Below are positions 51,279-60,112 of a stretch of DNA of 64,000 nt, piece after piece. This DNA is from Clostridium liquoris (lineage in GTDB: Bacteria; Bacillota; Clostridia; Clostridiales; Clostridiaceae). Under the pieces are notes generated by a model, which saw only the letters and a program-made list of their open reading frames with translations, ran no database searches and was not told the DNA's origin. The stretch covers positions 1-64,000 of the forward strand of contig NZ_PVXO01000054.1 of assembly GCF_002995785.1 (NCBI RefSeq). The letters are read 5' to 3'. Every line of letters begins with the position of its first letter. Within the stretch, counting starts at the first letter, position 1. The translations under genes and the position numbers were made by a program.

Positions 51279-53807
51279 ATGAACAGTTATAAAGAGATAA
51301 CTAATAAATATTTAAAACATAATAAAAAAAGGAGTATTCTTACGATTTGTGGAGTAATACTTTCTGTAGCACTTATTACATCTATAGGTTTATTTATTAA
51401 AAGCATGCAAAATACTTTTGTTCAAGATGCTATAAGGGATTACGGTTCCTTTCATGTATCAATTACTAACAGTGATGATAAAGGCTACAGCCAAATTACT
51501 AACAATCCTAAAATAGAAAAGGTAGGACTTAGTGAAAAGTGGGATAAAAGTTCATTGAAATCCTCAAAAAGTATAGAACTTACAAAATTTAATAAAAATG
51601 CATTAGAGCTTTTGCCATATAAAGCAGTGGAAGGAAGACTTCCAAAAGCGGAGGGGGAAATAGCTTTAGAAAATTGGATAATAAATTATTTGGACAATTC
51701 TCCTAAAATAGGTGATAATGTTAAACTTAAGCTTTCAAATGGTGAGATAAAAGAATTTAAATTAACAGGATTTATTAAAAATAATGCTTATAATCAGTAT
51801 AGAGGAATAGCTACGGGAATAACTTATTCAAATAAATTTAACATTAGTAAATCAACAATTTTCATGAGCATATCAAAGAAGGCAGATATTTCTGATACGG
51901 TTAAAGAATTAAAGGGAACATTTAAAAATGTTGGAACAAATGAGGAATATATAAGGCTTTTAGGAGAAGGGGAAAACAAAGACATAAACAATTCACTTTA
52001 TTCTATAGCTGCGTTTATAATTGGCATAGTGGTTATTGCTACAGTAGCGGTTATATATAATTCATTTCAAATCAGTGTTGTTGAAAGAATAAAACAGTTT
52101 GGGCTTTTAAGGGCTGTAGGTGCCACTCCAGCACAAATTAGGAGTATAGTGTTAAGAGAAGCTACTGTAATTAGTTTAATAGGAATTCCAATTGGTCTTT
52201 TATCAGGTGTTTTTGCAATATTCGTGGTGTCTCAAGTGTTTAAGATGATGTCAAATTCTGCATTTGAACAATTAAATGTGGTTATATCCTATAAGATTCT
52301 AGCCATAAGTGCATTAGTAGGATTAGTTTCAATATATGTATCAGCACTAATACCAGCAAGATTTGCTAGCAAAATATCGCCTCTAACAGCTATTAGCAGT
52401 AGAAATTCCATAGTGAAAGAAAAAATAAGAAAAAATAGAGGTAGAATAGCTAAAAAGTTTTTAAATATAAATAGCTTAATGGCTTTTAAAAATATAAAAA
52501 GAAATAAAAAGAGATTTAATATAACAGTATTTTCAATAGTAATTAGTATAACTTTATTCATATTTTTCTCTTCATTTACAAATATGACTATGAACTTTAC
52601 GCAGTCAAAAACAGAAGATGATAATGTTCACTTTTTTGTAATGGGGGTATTGGATAATAAAGGTGGTAGTTCTTTAACAGATAATATAATAGATAAAATA
52701 AAAGGAAATAGTGAAGTAAAAGAAGTAATTACAACTCGTGAAAATTATATATCAAAAGCATTAATTTCAAATGATAAAAAGGAAAAAGAACCAGAAGATC
52801 TTGTACCTAAAATATATCCAAATACCAATTTTAATAGTAAAGAAATGATTAAATTAAATACAGCATTTGATGTTTACGATGATACTAAGCTGGAAAAAAC
52901 TAAAAATTATATAACTGCTGGGAAAATTGATAAGGAAAAAATGGCTAAAGATAATGAAGTTATAATTATAAAGGATAATTTGATAAGAGGGGAAAAGGGT
53001 ATGTATGAAGGACCTCTTACTAATTTAAAACCTGGTGATAGTTTTTATATTTATAAAAATGCTTTATTATACAATGAAAACAATATAAAAGTTAATGATA
53101 AAGTAAATACTTTCAATAAAAAGGATATGGTAAAGGTTAAAGTAGGAGCAGTAGTAGACCAGCCACCATATATGTTTGATGCTAATAATGGACAGTATTT
53201 ACAAATAATAGTTTCAAAGGATGCTTTCAAAAATATATGTGGAAAAGATATAAATGAAATTCCCTATAATTCAGCAGGAATAATACTAAAGGATGAAAAA
53301 GGAGAGCAGGAATTTCAAAAATGGATTCAGCCATTGAGTGATAATAGTGGAGTAAAGCTTATAAATACTATAAAACAAAATGAGCAAGGTAGATCAAGTA
53401 TTCTTCAGCTTCAAATTTTAATGTATGGATTTATAGCAGTAATTTCACTAATTGGTGGAGTTAATATAATTAACACTATTACAACTAATTTAATTTTAAG
53501 AAGAAAAGAAATTGCCTCATTAAATGCTCTAGGAATGACTTATAGAAATATAAGAGCAATGATTTTAACTGAAGGTATTCTTTATGCTGTATATGGTTCT
53601 ATTTACGGTGGTGTAATTGGAACAGGACTATCATATTTAAGCTCTGCTAACTTTAGAAATCTAAAGAGTTTTAAATGGACAATACCTTGGCAAACTATAG
53701 GTATTGCAGTAGGTACAGCAATATTTATAAGCTTAATTGCAGTAATAAGACCATTAAATAAAATAAAAAGTGAAAATACTATCGAGGTTATAAGAGGAGA
53801 AGAATAA
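51279..53807 (+). CDS. ABC transporter permease, FtsX family (two FtsX domains)
   Basis: The 842-residue protein has one N-terminal helix (ILTICGVILSVALITSIGLF), a large MacB-type periplasmic-like domain (about 45-235), three helices with VVERIKQFGLLRAVGATPAQ, the FtsX signature, a second N-terminal-like helix near 415 with a further large extracellular domain, and three final helices (LRRKEIASLNALGMTYRNIR). It works by mechanotransmission rather than classic transport. It is the partner of the preceding ATPase. Confidence 0.92.
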   Translation: MNSYKEITNKYLKHNKKRSILTICGVILSVALITSIGLFIKSMQNTFVQDAIRDYGSFHVSITNSDDKGYSQITNNPKIEKVGLSEKWDKSSLKSSKSIELTKFNKNALELLPYKAVEGRLPKAEGEIALENWIINYLDNSPKIGDNVKLKLSNGEIKEFKLTGFIKNNAYNQYRGIATGITYSNKFNISKSTIFMSISKKADISDTVKELKGTFKNVGTNEEYIRLLGEGENKDINNSLYSIAAFIIGIVVIATVAVIYNSFQISVVERIKQFGLLRAVGATPAQIRSIVLREATVISLIGIPIGLLSGVFAIFVVSQVFKMMSNSAFEQLNVVISYKILAISALVGLVSIYVSALIPARFASKISPLTAISSRNSIVKEKIRKNRGRIAKKFLNINSLMAFKNIKRNKKRFNITVFSIVISITLFIFFSSFTNMTMNFTQSKTEDDNVHFFVMGVLDNKGGSSLTDNIIDKIKGNSEVKEVITTRENYISKALISNDKKEKEPEDLVPKIYPNTNFNSKEMIKLNTAFDVYDDTKLEKTKNYITAGKIDKEKMAKDNEVIIIKDNLIRGEKGMYEGPLTNLKPGDSFYIYKNALLYNENNIKVNDKVNTFNKKDMVKVKVGAVVDQPPYMFDANNGQYLQIIVSKDAFKNICGKDINEIPYNSAGIILKDEKGEQEFQKWIQPLSDNSGVKLINTIKQNEQGRSSILQLQILMYGFIAVISLIGGVNIINTITTNLILRRKEIASLNALGMTYRNIRAMILTEGILYAVYGSIYGGVIGTGLSYLSSANFRNLKSFKWTIPWQTIGIAVGTAIFISLIAVIRPLNKIKSENTIEVIRGEE

Positions 53808-53852
53808 AGGGCAAATAATAAAGAGTAAATAATAAAGAATAGATGTGGATAA

Positions 53853-53946
53853 GTAAGAGCTAAAAGCTAAGAGGTAATAGTTGTGGTGAAAATTCAGCCT
53901 TGCTGAATTTCTTCATAAACTCTTACCTTTTATTATTAGTTCTTAA
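53853..53946. repeat. Long imperfect palindrome between permease and response regulator
   Basis: AAATTCAGC and GCTGAATTT pair perfectly around CTT, and the arms extend outward with mismatches (AGAGGTAATAGTT against AACTCTTACCT, AAGAGCTA against TAGTTCTT). Nearby, GTCAATTGTCAATTGTC is a short direct repeat. It may be a terminator-like or repetitive extragenic element. Confidence 0.55.
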
Positions 53947-54066
53947 TTTATTCTTTTTTCTTAAACTGTCAATTGTCAATTGTCCTCTGTCAACTAAAAA
54001 GGTGCTCTGTAATATTAAGTTATGGTATAATAATTCTACAAATATTTTTTATGGGGGTTTTGCAGT

Positions 54067-54765
54067 ATGAATAGAATACTTCTTTTAGAAGATGATGAAG
54101 CATTGGCTTTAGGTATAGAGTTTACACTTAAAGATGAAGGATATAATGTTACTAGATGTGCATGTGTAGAAGAGGCTATAAAAGTTTTTGATGAAGATGC
54201 ATTTGACATAATTATATTAGATGTAATGCTGCCTGACGGAAGCGGCTATGATGTATGTAAATATATTAGAAGTAAAAGCGAAGTCCCCATAATATTTTTA
54301 ACTGCCTGTGATGATGAGGTAAATGTGGTTTTAGGGTTAGATATTGGAGCTGATGATTATATAACAAAACCCTTTAGAGTAAGGGAGCTTATTTCAAGAA
54401 TTAAAGCTATTCAAAGGAGATTTGAAAGTAAAACTGTTAAAAAAAATAATATATTAAAATCCAAGGATATAGTGTTAAATACAGAAACTGCAAAGGTAGA
54501 AAAGAAAGGAATAGAGATAATGCTTTCTTCACAAGAATATAGACTTTTATTAATATTTATGACAAACTCTAAGAAAACAATGAGTAGGGAAGAAATTCTA
54601 GATCAATTAATAGAAGGTGCAGGAGCATATTTTGATACCAATACCCTTTCTGTTTATATAAAAAGAGTTAGAGAAAAGATTGAAAATGATTCTTCAAATC
54701 CTGAATATATAAAAACTAAAAGGGGTCTTGGATATGTTTGGGACTTAGAGGTACAAAAGGAGTAA
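54067..54765 (+). CDS. OmpR-family response regulator
   Basis: The 232-residue protein has a receiver domain (LEDDEALALGIEF; phospho-acceptor Asp in IIILDVMLPDGSG; Thr/Lys in FLTACDDE and ITKPF) and a winged helix DNA-binding domain (LSSQEYRLLLIFMTNSKKTM, DTNTLSVYIKRVREKIE, YIKTKRGLGYVW). Binding site GGGGG precedes ATG. It is eight bases before its histidine kinase. It probably regulates the ABC-FtsX pair upstream. Confidence 0.95.
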   Translation: MNRILLLEDDEALALGIEFTLKDEGYNVTRCACVEEAIKVFDEDAFDIIILDVMLPDGSGYDVCKYIRSKSEVPIIFLTACDDEVNVVLGLDIGADDYITKPFRVRELISRIKAIQRRFESKTVKKNNILKSKDIVLNTETAKVEKKGIEIMLSSQEYRLLLIFMTNSKKTMSREEILDQLIEGAGAYFDTNTLSVYIKRVREKIENDSSNPEYIKTKRGLGYVWDLEVQKE

Positions 54766-54772
54766 TAGATTT

Positions 54773-56020
54773 ATGAACAAATATTTCAGTAATCCAGAAC
54801 TTAAAAGAAGTTCAATGATAATTGTAATTTTAGCCTTTATAACTTTAATGGCTTCTTTTTTTACAATAAAAATAAGCTATGAAAAAATGAAAATAAATTA
54901 TACAGAAAGTAATATGGCTATAGCGGGACAAATAATTAAGAATCATCCTGAATTAAGTAGTGAGATAATTCCTTTAATAACAAAGGGGACCGATAAAAGC
55001 CATATAGAAGAAGGAAAGAGAATACTAAATGAATATGGCTTCAATGAAAATTTGAAAATTGAATTTATCCCAGCCATGGAAAATAGTTATAACATGGCTT
55101 TAAAAGGCATATTAATTTCTTTGGTCTGCTTTTTTGTTATTGTTTTTTGGGGAAATTATATTCAATATATGATAATCTATAAAAGACTTGAGAAACTTAT
55201 ATTAGGAGCACAAAATATAGTGGAATATAATTTTGATATTGGAATTTATGAAAATGCAGAGGGGACCTTCGCAAAGCTTGCCCATTCTTTCAATAATATG
55301 AGAGTAATCATGAAAAATAATTTTTCAGCGGTAGAAAAAGAAAAGAAATTTTTAGTGGATACACTTTCGGATATTTCACATCAACTTAAAACTCCTATAT
55401 CATCTTTAATAATATATAATGATATACTTTTAGAAAGAAATTTGGACGAAGAAAAAAGGAAAGAGTTTTTAGAAAATAGTAAGAATCAATTGAATAGAAT
55501 AGAATGGCTGGTAAAAAGTTTACTTAGGCTGGCAAAATTAGACGCAGGGGTTATAAAATTTGAAAAAATTGGCTATGACATAAATAAAACAGTTGCTGAT
55601 GCTGTAGAAGTGCTTAAAGCAAAAGCAGAGCAGGAAAAAATAGACCTTGATTTTCAGAATAAAAGTTCACAAATTATAATGGAGCATGATCCAAATTGGC
55701 TTAGAGAAGGGATTGTAAATATAATCAAGAATTCTTTAGAACATACAGAAAGAGGAGGAAAGGTAGAAGTTTCTACGGAAAGAACTCCAGTATGTATTAG
55801 AATTATTGTAAAAGATAACGGGGAAGGAATACCTAAAGAAGAAATTCCACATATATTTAAAAGGTTTTATAAAGGAAAGAAAAGTAAAAACTCGGAGTCA
55901 GTTGGAATTGGATTGGCTCTTTCAAAATCTATAGTGGAAGGTCATGGTGGAATCATTGAGGTAAGAAGCAAGGTGAAGGAAGGAACAACATTTACTATTA
56001 CTTTTTTAGCCAGTAATTAA
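54773..56020 (+). CDS. Sensor histidine kinase
   Basis: The 415-residue kinase has two membrane helices (about 14-33 and 110-130) with a short external loop of about 75 residues, a HAMP-like linker, the HisKA site DISHQLKTPISSL with the phospho-His, and HATPase_c motifs NIIKNSLEHTE (N box), DNGEGIP (G1) and GIGLALSKSIVEGHGG (G2). The small external domain is similar to kinases that rely on an ABC-FtsX partner for stimulus detection. Confidence 0.95.
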   Translation: MNKYFSNPELKRSSMIIVILAFITLMASFFTIKISYEKMKINYTESNMAIAGQIIKNHPELSSEIIPLITKGTDKSHIEEGKRILNEYGFNENLKIEFIPAMENSYNMALKGILISLVCFFVIVFWGNYIQYMIIYKRLEKLILGAQNIVEYNFDIGIYENAEGTFAKLAHSFNNMRVIMKNNFSAVEKEKKFLVDTLSDISHQLKTPISSLIIYNDILLERNLDEEKRKEFLENSKNQLNRIEWLVKSLLRLAKLDAGVIKFEKIGYDINKTVADAVEVLKAKAEQEKIDLDFQNKSSQIIMEHDPNWLREGIVNIIKNSLEHTERGGKVEVSTERTPVCIRIIVKDNGEGIPKEEIPHIFKRFYKGKKSKNSESVGIGLALSKSIVEGHGGIIEVRSKVKEGTTFTITFLASN

Positions 56021-56074
56021 AAGATAAGGTTGAATTCTCTCTAAGTCACATGTATTATAAAGGAGAAATTAATC

Positions 56075-56548
56075 ATGATTAAGGAATATCTACTAGATGC
56101 TAATATAGTTATAAGGATTTGGAATGAATATCCTCAGTTATTGAATACTATAGAAAATAGGGAAGGAATTGATTTTAAAATATCTCAGGACATAGCTGGG
56201 GAACTATCTATAAAAGAATTTCGAAATATAAATGGAATGCATGTGCTTACAGACAGGTTTTTAAAACTACTTGGACACATTATAAATAATGATGGCTCTA
56301 GTTTAAAAGGTCATAATGAAAATAGCTGTATAAAACAGGATAGCAATAATAACATGTACTTTGTAGAGGGATATAAAATATCTCATAATGACTATAGTCT
56401 TATTGATATCTGTAAAAATCACAAAGAATACATTTTAGTTACGGAAGATAAAAAGATGCTGGAAAGTGCAAAGATTGTTTTAGATCCTTCCAGAGTATTA
56501 ACCTTTAATGAATTTCTTAAGGATTTAAACAGTTTTAATGTGTTATAA
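56075..56548 (+). CDS. PIN-domain-like protein
   Basis: The 157-residue protein begins IKEYLLDANIVIRIWNEYPQ, with the first PIN acidic residue Asp8, and ends with YSLIDICKNHKEYILVTEDK then KML and DPSRVLTFNEFL, in which Asp/Glu of the last PIN motifs are plausible. PIN proteins are metal-dependent RNases, often VapC-type toxins. No antitoxin gene is adjacent; upstream is the histidine kinase, 54 bp away. It could be an orphan DUF4411-type protein instead. Confidence 0.65.
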   Translation: MIKEYLLDANIVIRIWNEYPQLLNTIENREGIDFKISQDIAGELSIKEFRNINGMHVLTDRFLKLLGHIINNDGSSLKGHNENSCIKQDSNNNMYFVEGYKISHNDYSLIDICKNHKEYILVTEDKKMLESAKIVLDPSRVLTFNEFLKDLNSFNVL

Positions 56549-56663
56549 AATAATGTTTTACAACGAAATAGTAGGTAAAATGAGTGAGATACTTACTTAA
56601 GAATTTATGTTATAATGTTAGAGTAAAATTATTTGCATTAAAGCGGAGACAAGGAGTGATATG

Positions 56664-56984
56664 ATGGAAATATTAAATTCTATAGAGAGTATCAATAATT
56701 TTATAAAAGAAAATAGAATAAGTATGGTGTACTTTTCCTCCAACAGCTGTAATGTATGTATTAATCTACTGCCTAAAATTCAAGAATTGCTTAAATCCTA
56801 TCCATTGATAAGATATGGCAAGGTAGAAATTGATAAAGTACCAGAAGCTGCAGGTACTTTTAGTGTATTTACTTTACCTTGTATTCTTGCATATATAGAT
56901 GGCAAAGAAATAATAAGAGAAGCTAGATTTATAAGTATCATGGAGCTCAAAGGTAAAATAGAAAGGTATTATGAATTTTTATAA
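56664..56984 (+). CDS. Thioredoxin-family protein
   Basis: ATG 56664 or the ATG directly before it (56661) is the start; AAGGAG fits 56664 better. The 106-residue protein has the active-site SSNSCNVCINLLPKI (CNVC in the thioredoxin WCxxC place, without Trp), KVEIDKVPEAAGTFSVFTLP with the cis-Pro, and LAYIDGKEIIREAR. It should catalyse thiol-disulfide exchange in the cytosol. Its partner is unknown. Confidence 0.88.
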   Translation: MEILNSIESINNFIKENRISMVYFSSNSCNVCINLLPKIQELLKSYPLIRYGKVEIDKVPEAAGTFSVFTLPCILAYIDGKEIIREARFISIMELKGKIERYYEFL

Positions 56985-57069
56985 GATAAATAACTGAGTA
57001 TAGAGAAAAGATAATAATGTTTAACAGAATTATCATAGCAAAATAATTATATAAAGGAGACAATTTTCT

Positions 57070-57453
57070 ATGACTAGGGATAATTTATTATTTATATTGG
57101 CAGTAATAATTGTAATATCCATTATAATATGCATAGTAAAAAAGGTAGCCAAGCTTATAATATTTGCTTTAGTAGCATTTTTTATTTTTACTTTAGTAAA
57201 AGGATTTATTGCAGGGAAAAGCCCAATGGATATGGTTAATGGGACAAAAGTTAATGCTGCTTATACAAAACAACTATATAATTATACTGATAAGGTAAAA
57301 GTCTCTGTACAAAACAGTTTGAACGCTATAGATAACAAATCATTACCTAAACTTAAAGAAGAAAATAAGAAGCTGCATGAATATTTAGATCAGGTGATTA
57401 AGCTGCCACATGGGGATGAATTAAAAGCTATTCATGATAAATATTGCAATTGA
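57070..57453 (+). CDS. Hypothetical membrane-anchored protein
   Basis: The 127-residue protein has one or two N-terminal membrane helices (about 6-24, LLFILAVIIVISIIICIV, and 28-45, LIIFALVAFFIFTLVKGF) and a hydrophilic, helical remainder (NYTDKVKVSVQNSLNAIDNK, KLKEENKKLHEYLDQVI). No family is recognised. AAAGGAG precedes the ATG. A strong terminator follows 24 bases after the stop. Confidence 0.75.
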   Translation: MTRDNLLFILAVIIVISIIICIVKKVAKLIIFALVAFFIFTLVKGFIAGKSPMDMVNGTKVNAAYTKQLYNYTDKVKVSVQNSLNAIDNKSLPKLKEENKKLHEYLDQVIKLPHGDELKAIHDKYCN

Positions 57454-57476
57454 ATGTTATTAACTAATAGCATTTG

Positions 57477-57514
57477 CATAATAGAGGTAGATTGATGAAT
57501 CTATCTCTATTATG
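57477..57514 (+). terminator. Rho-independent terminator
   Basis: CATAATAGAGGTAGATT pairs with AATCTATCTCTATTATG (one G-T pair) around GATG, followed by four T. It separates convergent genes. Confidence 0.85.
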
Positions 57515-57548
57515 TTTTACAGGCAATATATAATCTAGGTTTACAAAT

Positions 57549-58079
57549 TTAAGATAATTCTATACTCACCCTATTTTTTACTCTAAATCCTATAATATAG
57601 GCTATGGCTATTTTAATTAAGTCAAATGCTACAAAAGGTACCACTGCTACCTTTACTGCTTTTGAAATAGACATTCCTGTAACTATGGAAAGCTGAACTG
57701 TTCCCATGGTATAGCATAGAATCAATGATAAAATAAGCCCAAAAGCTAATTTAAATTTGTTTTCTGATTCCTGGGAGAAGTAACCAATTATTAATGCCAT
57801 TAAAGGAAAGGCTATAATAAATCCTCCTGTAGGACCAACAATAGCTTGTATACCTCCTTTAAAATTTGCAAAAACTGGTGCTCCAATAGCTCCTAAAGCC
57901 ACATATATTAATTGAGATATAAATCCTTTTTTACAACCTAATATGATACCTGATAAATAAACAGCTAATACCTGCATTGTAAAAGGTTCTGGTTGAATAG
58001 GTATGGAAATTTGAGAAGCAACACCTGTTATTGCAGCAAACATTCCGCATAATATTAGATCTTTAGTTGATAGTTTCAA
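57549..58079 (-). CDS. bioY: Biotin transporter substrate-binding component BioY
   Basis: The 176-residue integral membrane protein has about six helices and the BioY motifs QISIPIQPEPFTMQVLAVYL, LGAIGAPVFANFKGG and GPTGGFIIAFPLMALIIGYF. BioY is the S component of ECF-type biotin uptake; the EcfAT module is elsewhere. AAAGGGGG stands before the start. A BirA-type operator lies about 60 bases upstream, so the gene is probably repressed when biotin is plentiful. Confidence 0.95.
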   Translation of the reverse strand: MKLSTKDLILCGMFAAITGVASQISIPIQPEPFTMQVLAVYLSGIILGCKKGFISQLIYVALGAIGAPVFANFKGGIQAIVGPTGGFIIAFPLMALIIGYFSQESENKFKLAFGLILSLILCYTMGTVQLSIVTGMSISKAVKVAVVPFVAFDLIKIAIAYIIGFRVKNRVSIELS

Positions 58080-58139
58080 TTTAAAACCCCCTTTAAAAAG
58101 TGTTCTGTACTTTTTTTATAGTATCATATTAATTTTTAT

Positions 58140-58171
58140 TTGTAAACTAATTTTTATAATTAGGTTGACAA
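58140..58171 (-). promoter_or_regulatory. BirA-type operator of bioY
   Basis: The minus strand reads TTGTCAACCTAAT, then six bases, then ATTAGTTTACAA; arms are inverted with one mismatch and a shift, in the form of the BirA box TTGTAAACC...GGTTNACAA. TATGATACTATA downstream on the same strand offers the promoter -10. Confidence 0.75.
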
Positions 58172-58301
58172 TAGTATAAAACATAGGGTGTCATGTATAC
58201 ATGAGAGATAATATATAGTAAAATATTAATTGTAATACAGTTTTTGTAATATTATATTGGGAAAGATTTAGACACAGCAAATGGGTTGGAAGGGATTATA
58301 A

Positions 58302-58710
58302 ATGTTTAGAGAAATGAGAAAAAAAGATAGGGCCATTGATATTACAGAAGCCCTTGAAATACTTAATAAAGGTGAATATGGAATTTTATCTATAATAACT
58401 AATGAGGGCTATCCGTATGGAGTACCACTTAACTATGTATATATAGATAATTGCATATATTTTCACTGTGCTATAGAAGGGCAGAAGCTAGATAGCATTA
58501 AGTCAAATAATAAGGTATCATAGTGTAATTGTTTTTGGAAAAGCCTTGGAAGTTTTTGGTGGAGAAAAACATAAGGCATTATCAGCACTCATAGATAAAT
58601 ACTCAAAGCAATATAAAGAAGCAAGAGAGGAATACATAAGAGCCGCTAGTAATAGAGTAAAGATTATAAAAGTAAATATAGAACACATTTCAGGCAAGGC
58701 AAGAAGATAG
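58302..58710 (+). pseudogene. Pyridoxamine 5'-phosphate oxidase/NimA-like protein, broken
   Basis: ATG 58302 starts FREMRKKDRAIDITEALEIL then NKGEYGILSIITNEGYPYGV and a FMN-binding strand, but the frame stops after SIKSNNKVS. Eight bases on, in another frame, YHSVIVFGKALEV continues with GGEKHKALSALIDKYSKQY and ends VNIEHISGKARR, the normal C-terminus. About 20 residues between are deleted and the frame is shifted. The N-terminal 73 codons alone would not fold into a full split barrel. Confidence 0.85.
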
Positions 58711-58792
58711 ATATGTAGGCTAGAGTTTTAGTTTTGATAAACTAAGATTCTAGCAGTATTTATATGTGTTGTGAAAATAAAGGAGTGGTAAA

Positions 58793-60091
58793 GTGCAGTG
58801 CATTAAAATTTTTCCCCGAAAATTAAGAGGAAGTATAAATATTCCTCCTTCTAAAAGTTTGGCACATAGAGCAATAATAGCTGCAGGACTTGCAAAAGGA
58901 GAAAGTATTATAGAAAATATAGCATATTCCAAAGATATACTGGCTACTATTCATGGAATGAAAAATTTTGGAGTTTGCATCAATGAAATAAATAAAGATA
59001 ACAATAGAGCATTAGATATAAAAGGGGTAAGTAGAATTGAAATACAAAATAGCATTGTAGATTGCATAGAATCTGGTTCTACTTTAAGATTTTTAATCCC
59101 CATAGCTCTTCTTCAGGGAGACAGGGAAGTAACCTTTACAGGAACAGGCAAATTGCCACAACGTCCTTTAGATGAATATTACAATATTTTTCGAAATGAA
59201 AATATATTTTACCAAAATGAAAAAGGCAATTTACCTTTAAGGGTAAAGGGTAAGTTAAAACCAGGTGAATTCCATTTAAAAGGGGATATAAGCTCCCAGT
59301 TTATCACAGGGCTGATGTTTGCACTTCCTCTTCTTAATGGGGATTCAAAGATAATTATTACATCAAAGCTGGAGTCAAAGGCTTATGTAGATTTAACTAT
59401 GGATATATTAAATAAGTTTGGAATAAAGATTGAAAATAATCTTTATAGAGAATTTTATATAAAGGGCAATCAAAGTTACCTAGCTAGGGATTATAAAGTG
59501 GAAGGTGATTTTTCTCAGGGAGCCTTTTGGCTTACTGCAGGAGCAATTGGGGAGGAAATAAGCTGTAAAAATTTAAATATAAATTCATTACAGGGTGATA
59601 AGGAAATTATAAATATAATAAAATCCATGGGAGGAATTATAGATATAAATCATGATTTTATTAAAGCAAATCCTAGTGAATTAAAGGGTATAACCATTGA
59701 TGCATCTGAAATTCCAGATTTAGTTCCAATCCTTGCAGTGGCAGGGTCAGTAAGCAATGGTGTTACAAAAATTATTAATGCTAAAAGGGTTAGAATAAAG
59801 GAATGTGATAGATTACATGCTATAGCTTGTGAATTAAATAAAATTGGTGGAGATATTGAAGAACTAGAAGATAGCCTCATAATAAAGGGTAATAAAAAAT
59901 TAAAGGGCGGTGTTGTAGACAGTTGGAATGACCATAGAATTGCCATGGCTCTAGCTGTAGCTTCTATAGCTTGTGAAGAACCTTTAATAATAAATAATAG
60001 TGAAGCGGTGGAAAAATCTTATCCAAACTTTTGGGAAGAATTCACGAATGTAGGTGGTAACATAATTTATGATATGAAAATTAAACTTTAA
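58793..60091 (+). CDS. aroA: 3-phosphoshikimate 1-carboxyvinyltransferase (EPSP synthase)
   Basis: The GTG start follows AGGAGTGG. The 432-residue enzyme has the phosphate-binding INIPPSKSLAHRAIIAAGLA, CIESGSTLRFLIPIALLQGD, LPQRPLD, ISSQFITGLMFALPL and GVVDSWNDHRIAMALAVAS, all AroA landmarks. It catalyses the sixth step of the shikimate pathway. No other aro gene is near. The SGSTLRF motif has Ser where Class I enzymes have NAGT, a form associated with class II enzymes (my recollection). Confidence 0.95.
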   Translation: MQCIKIFPRKLRGSINIPPSKSLAHRAIIAAGLAKGESIIENIAYSKDILATIHGMKNFGVCINEINKDNNRALDIKGVSRIEIQNSIVDCIESGSTLRFLIPIALLQGDREVTFTGTGKLPQRPLDEYYNIFRNENIFYQNEKGNLPLRVKGKLKPGEFHLKGDISSQFITGLMFALPLLNGDSKIIITSKLESKAYVDLTMDILNKFGIKIENNLYREFYIKGNQSYLARDYKVEGDFSQGAFWLTAGAIGEEISCKNLNINSLQGDKEIINIIKSMGGIIDINHDFIKANPSELKGITIDASEIPDLVPILAVAGSVSNGVTKIINAKRVRIKECDRLHAIACELNKIGGDIEELEDSLIIKGNKKLKGGVVDSWNDHRIAMALAVASIACEEPLIINNSEAVEKSYPNFWEEFTNVGGNIIYDMKIKL

Positions 60092-60112
60092 TCTAAGAAG
60101 GGGATTGCAAAA

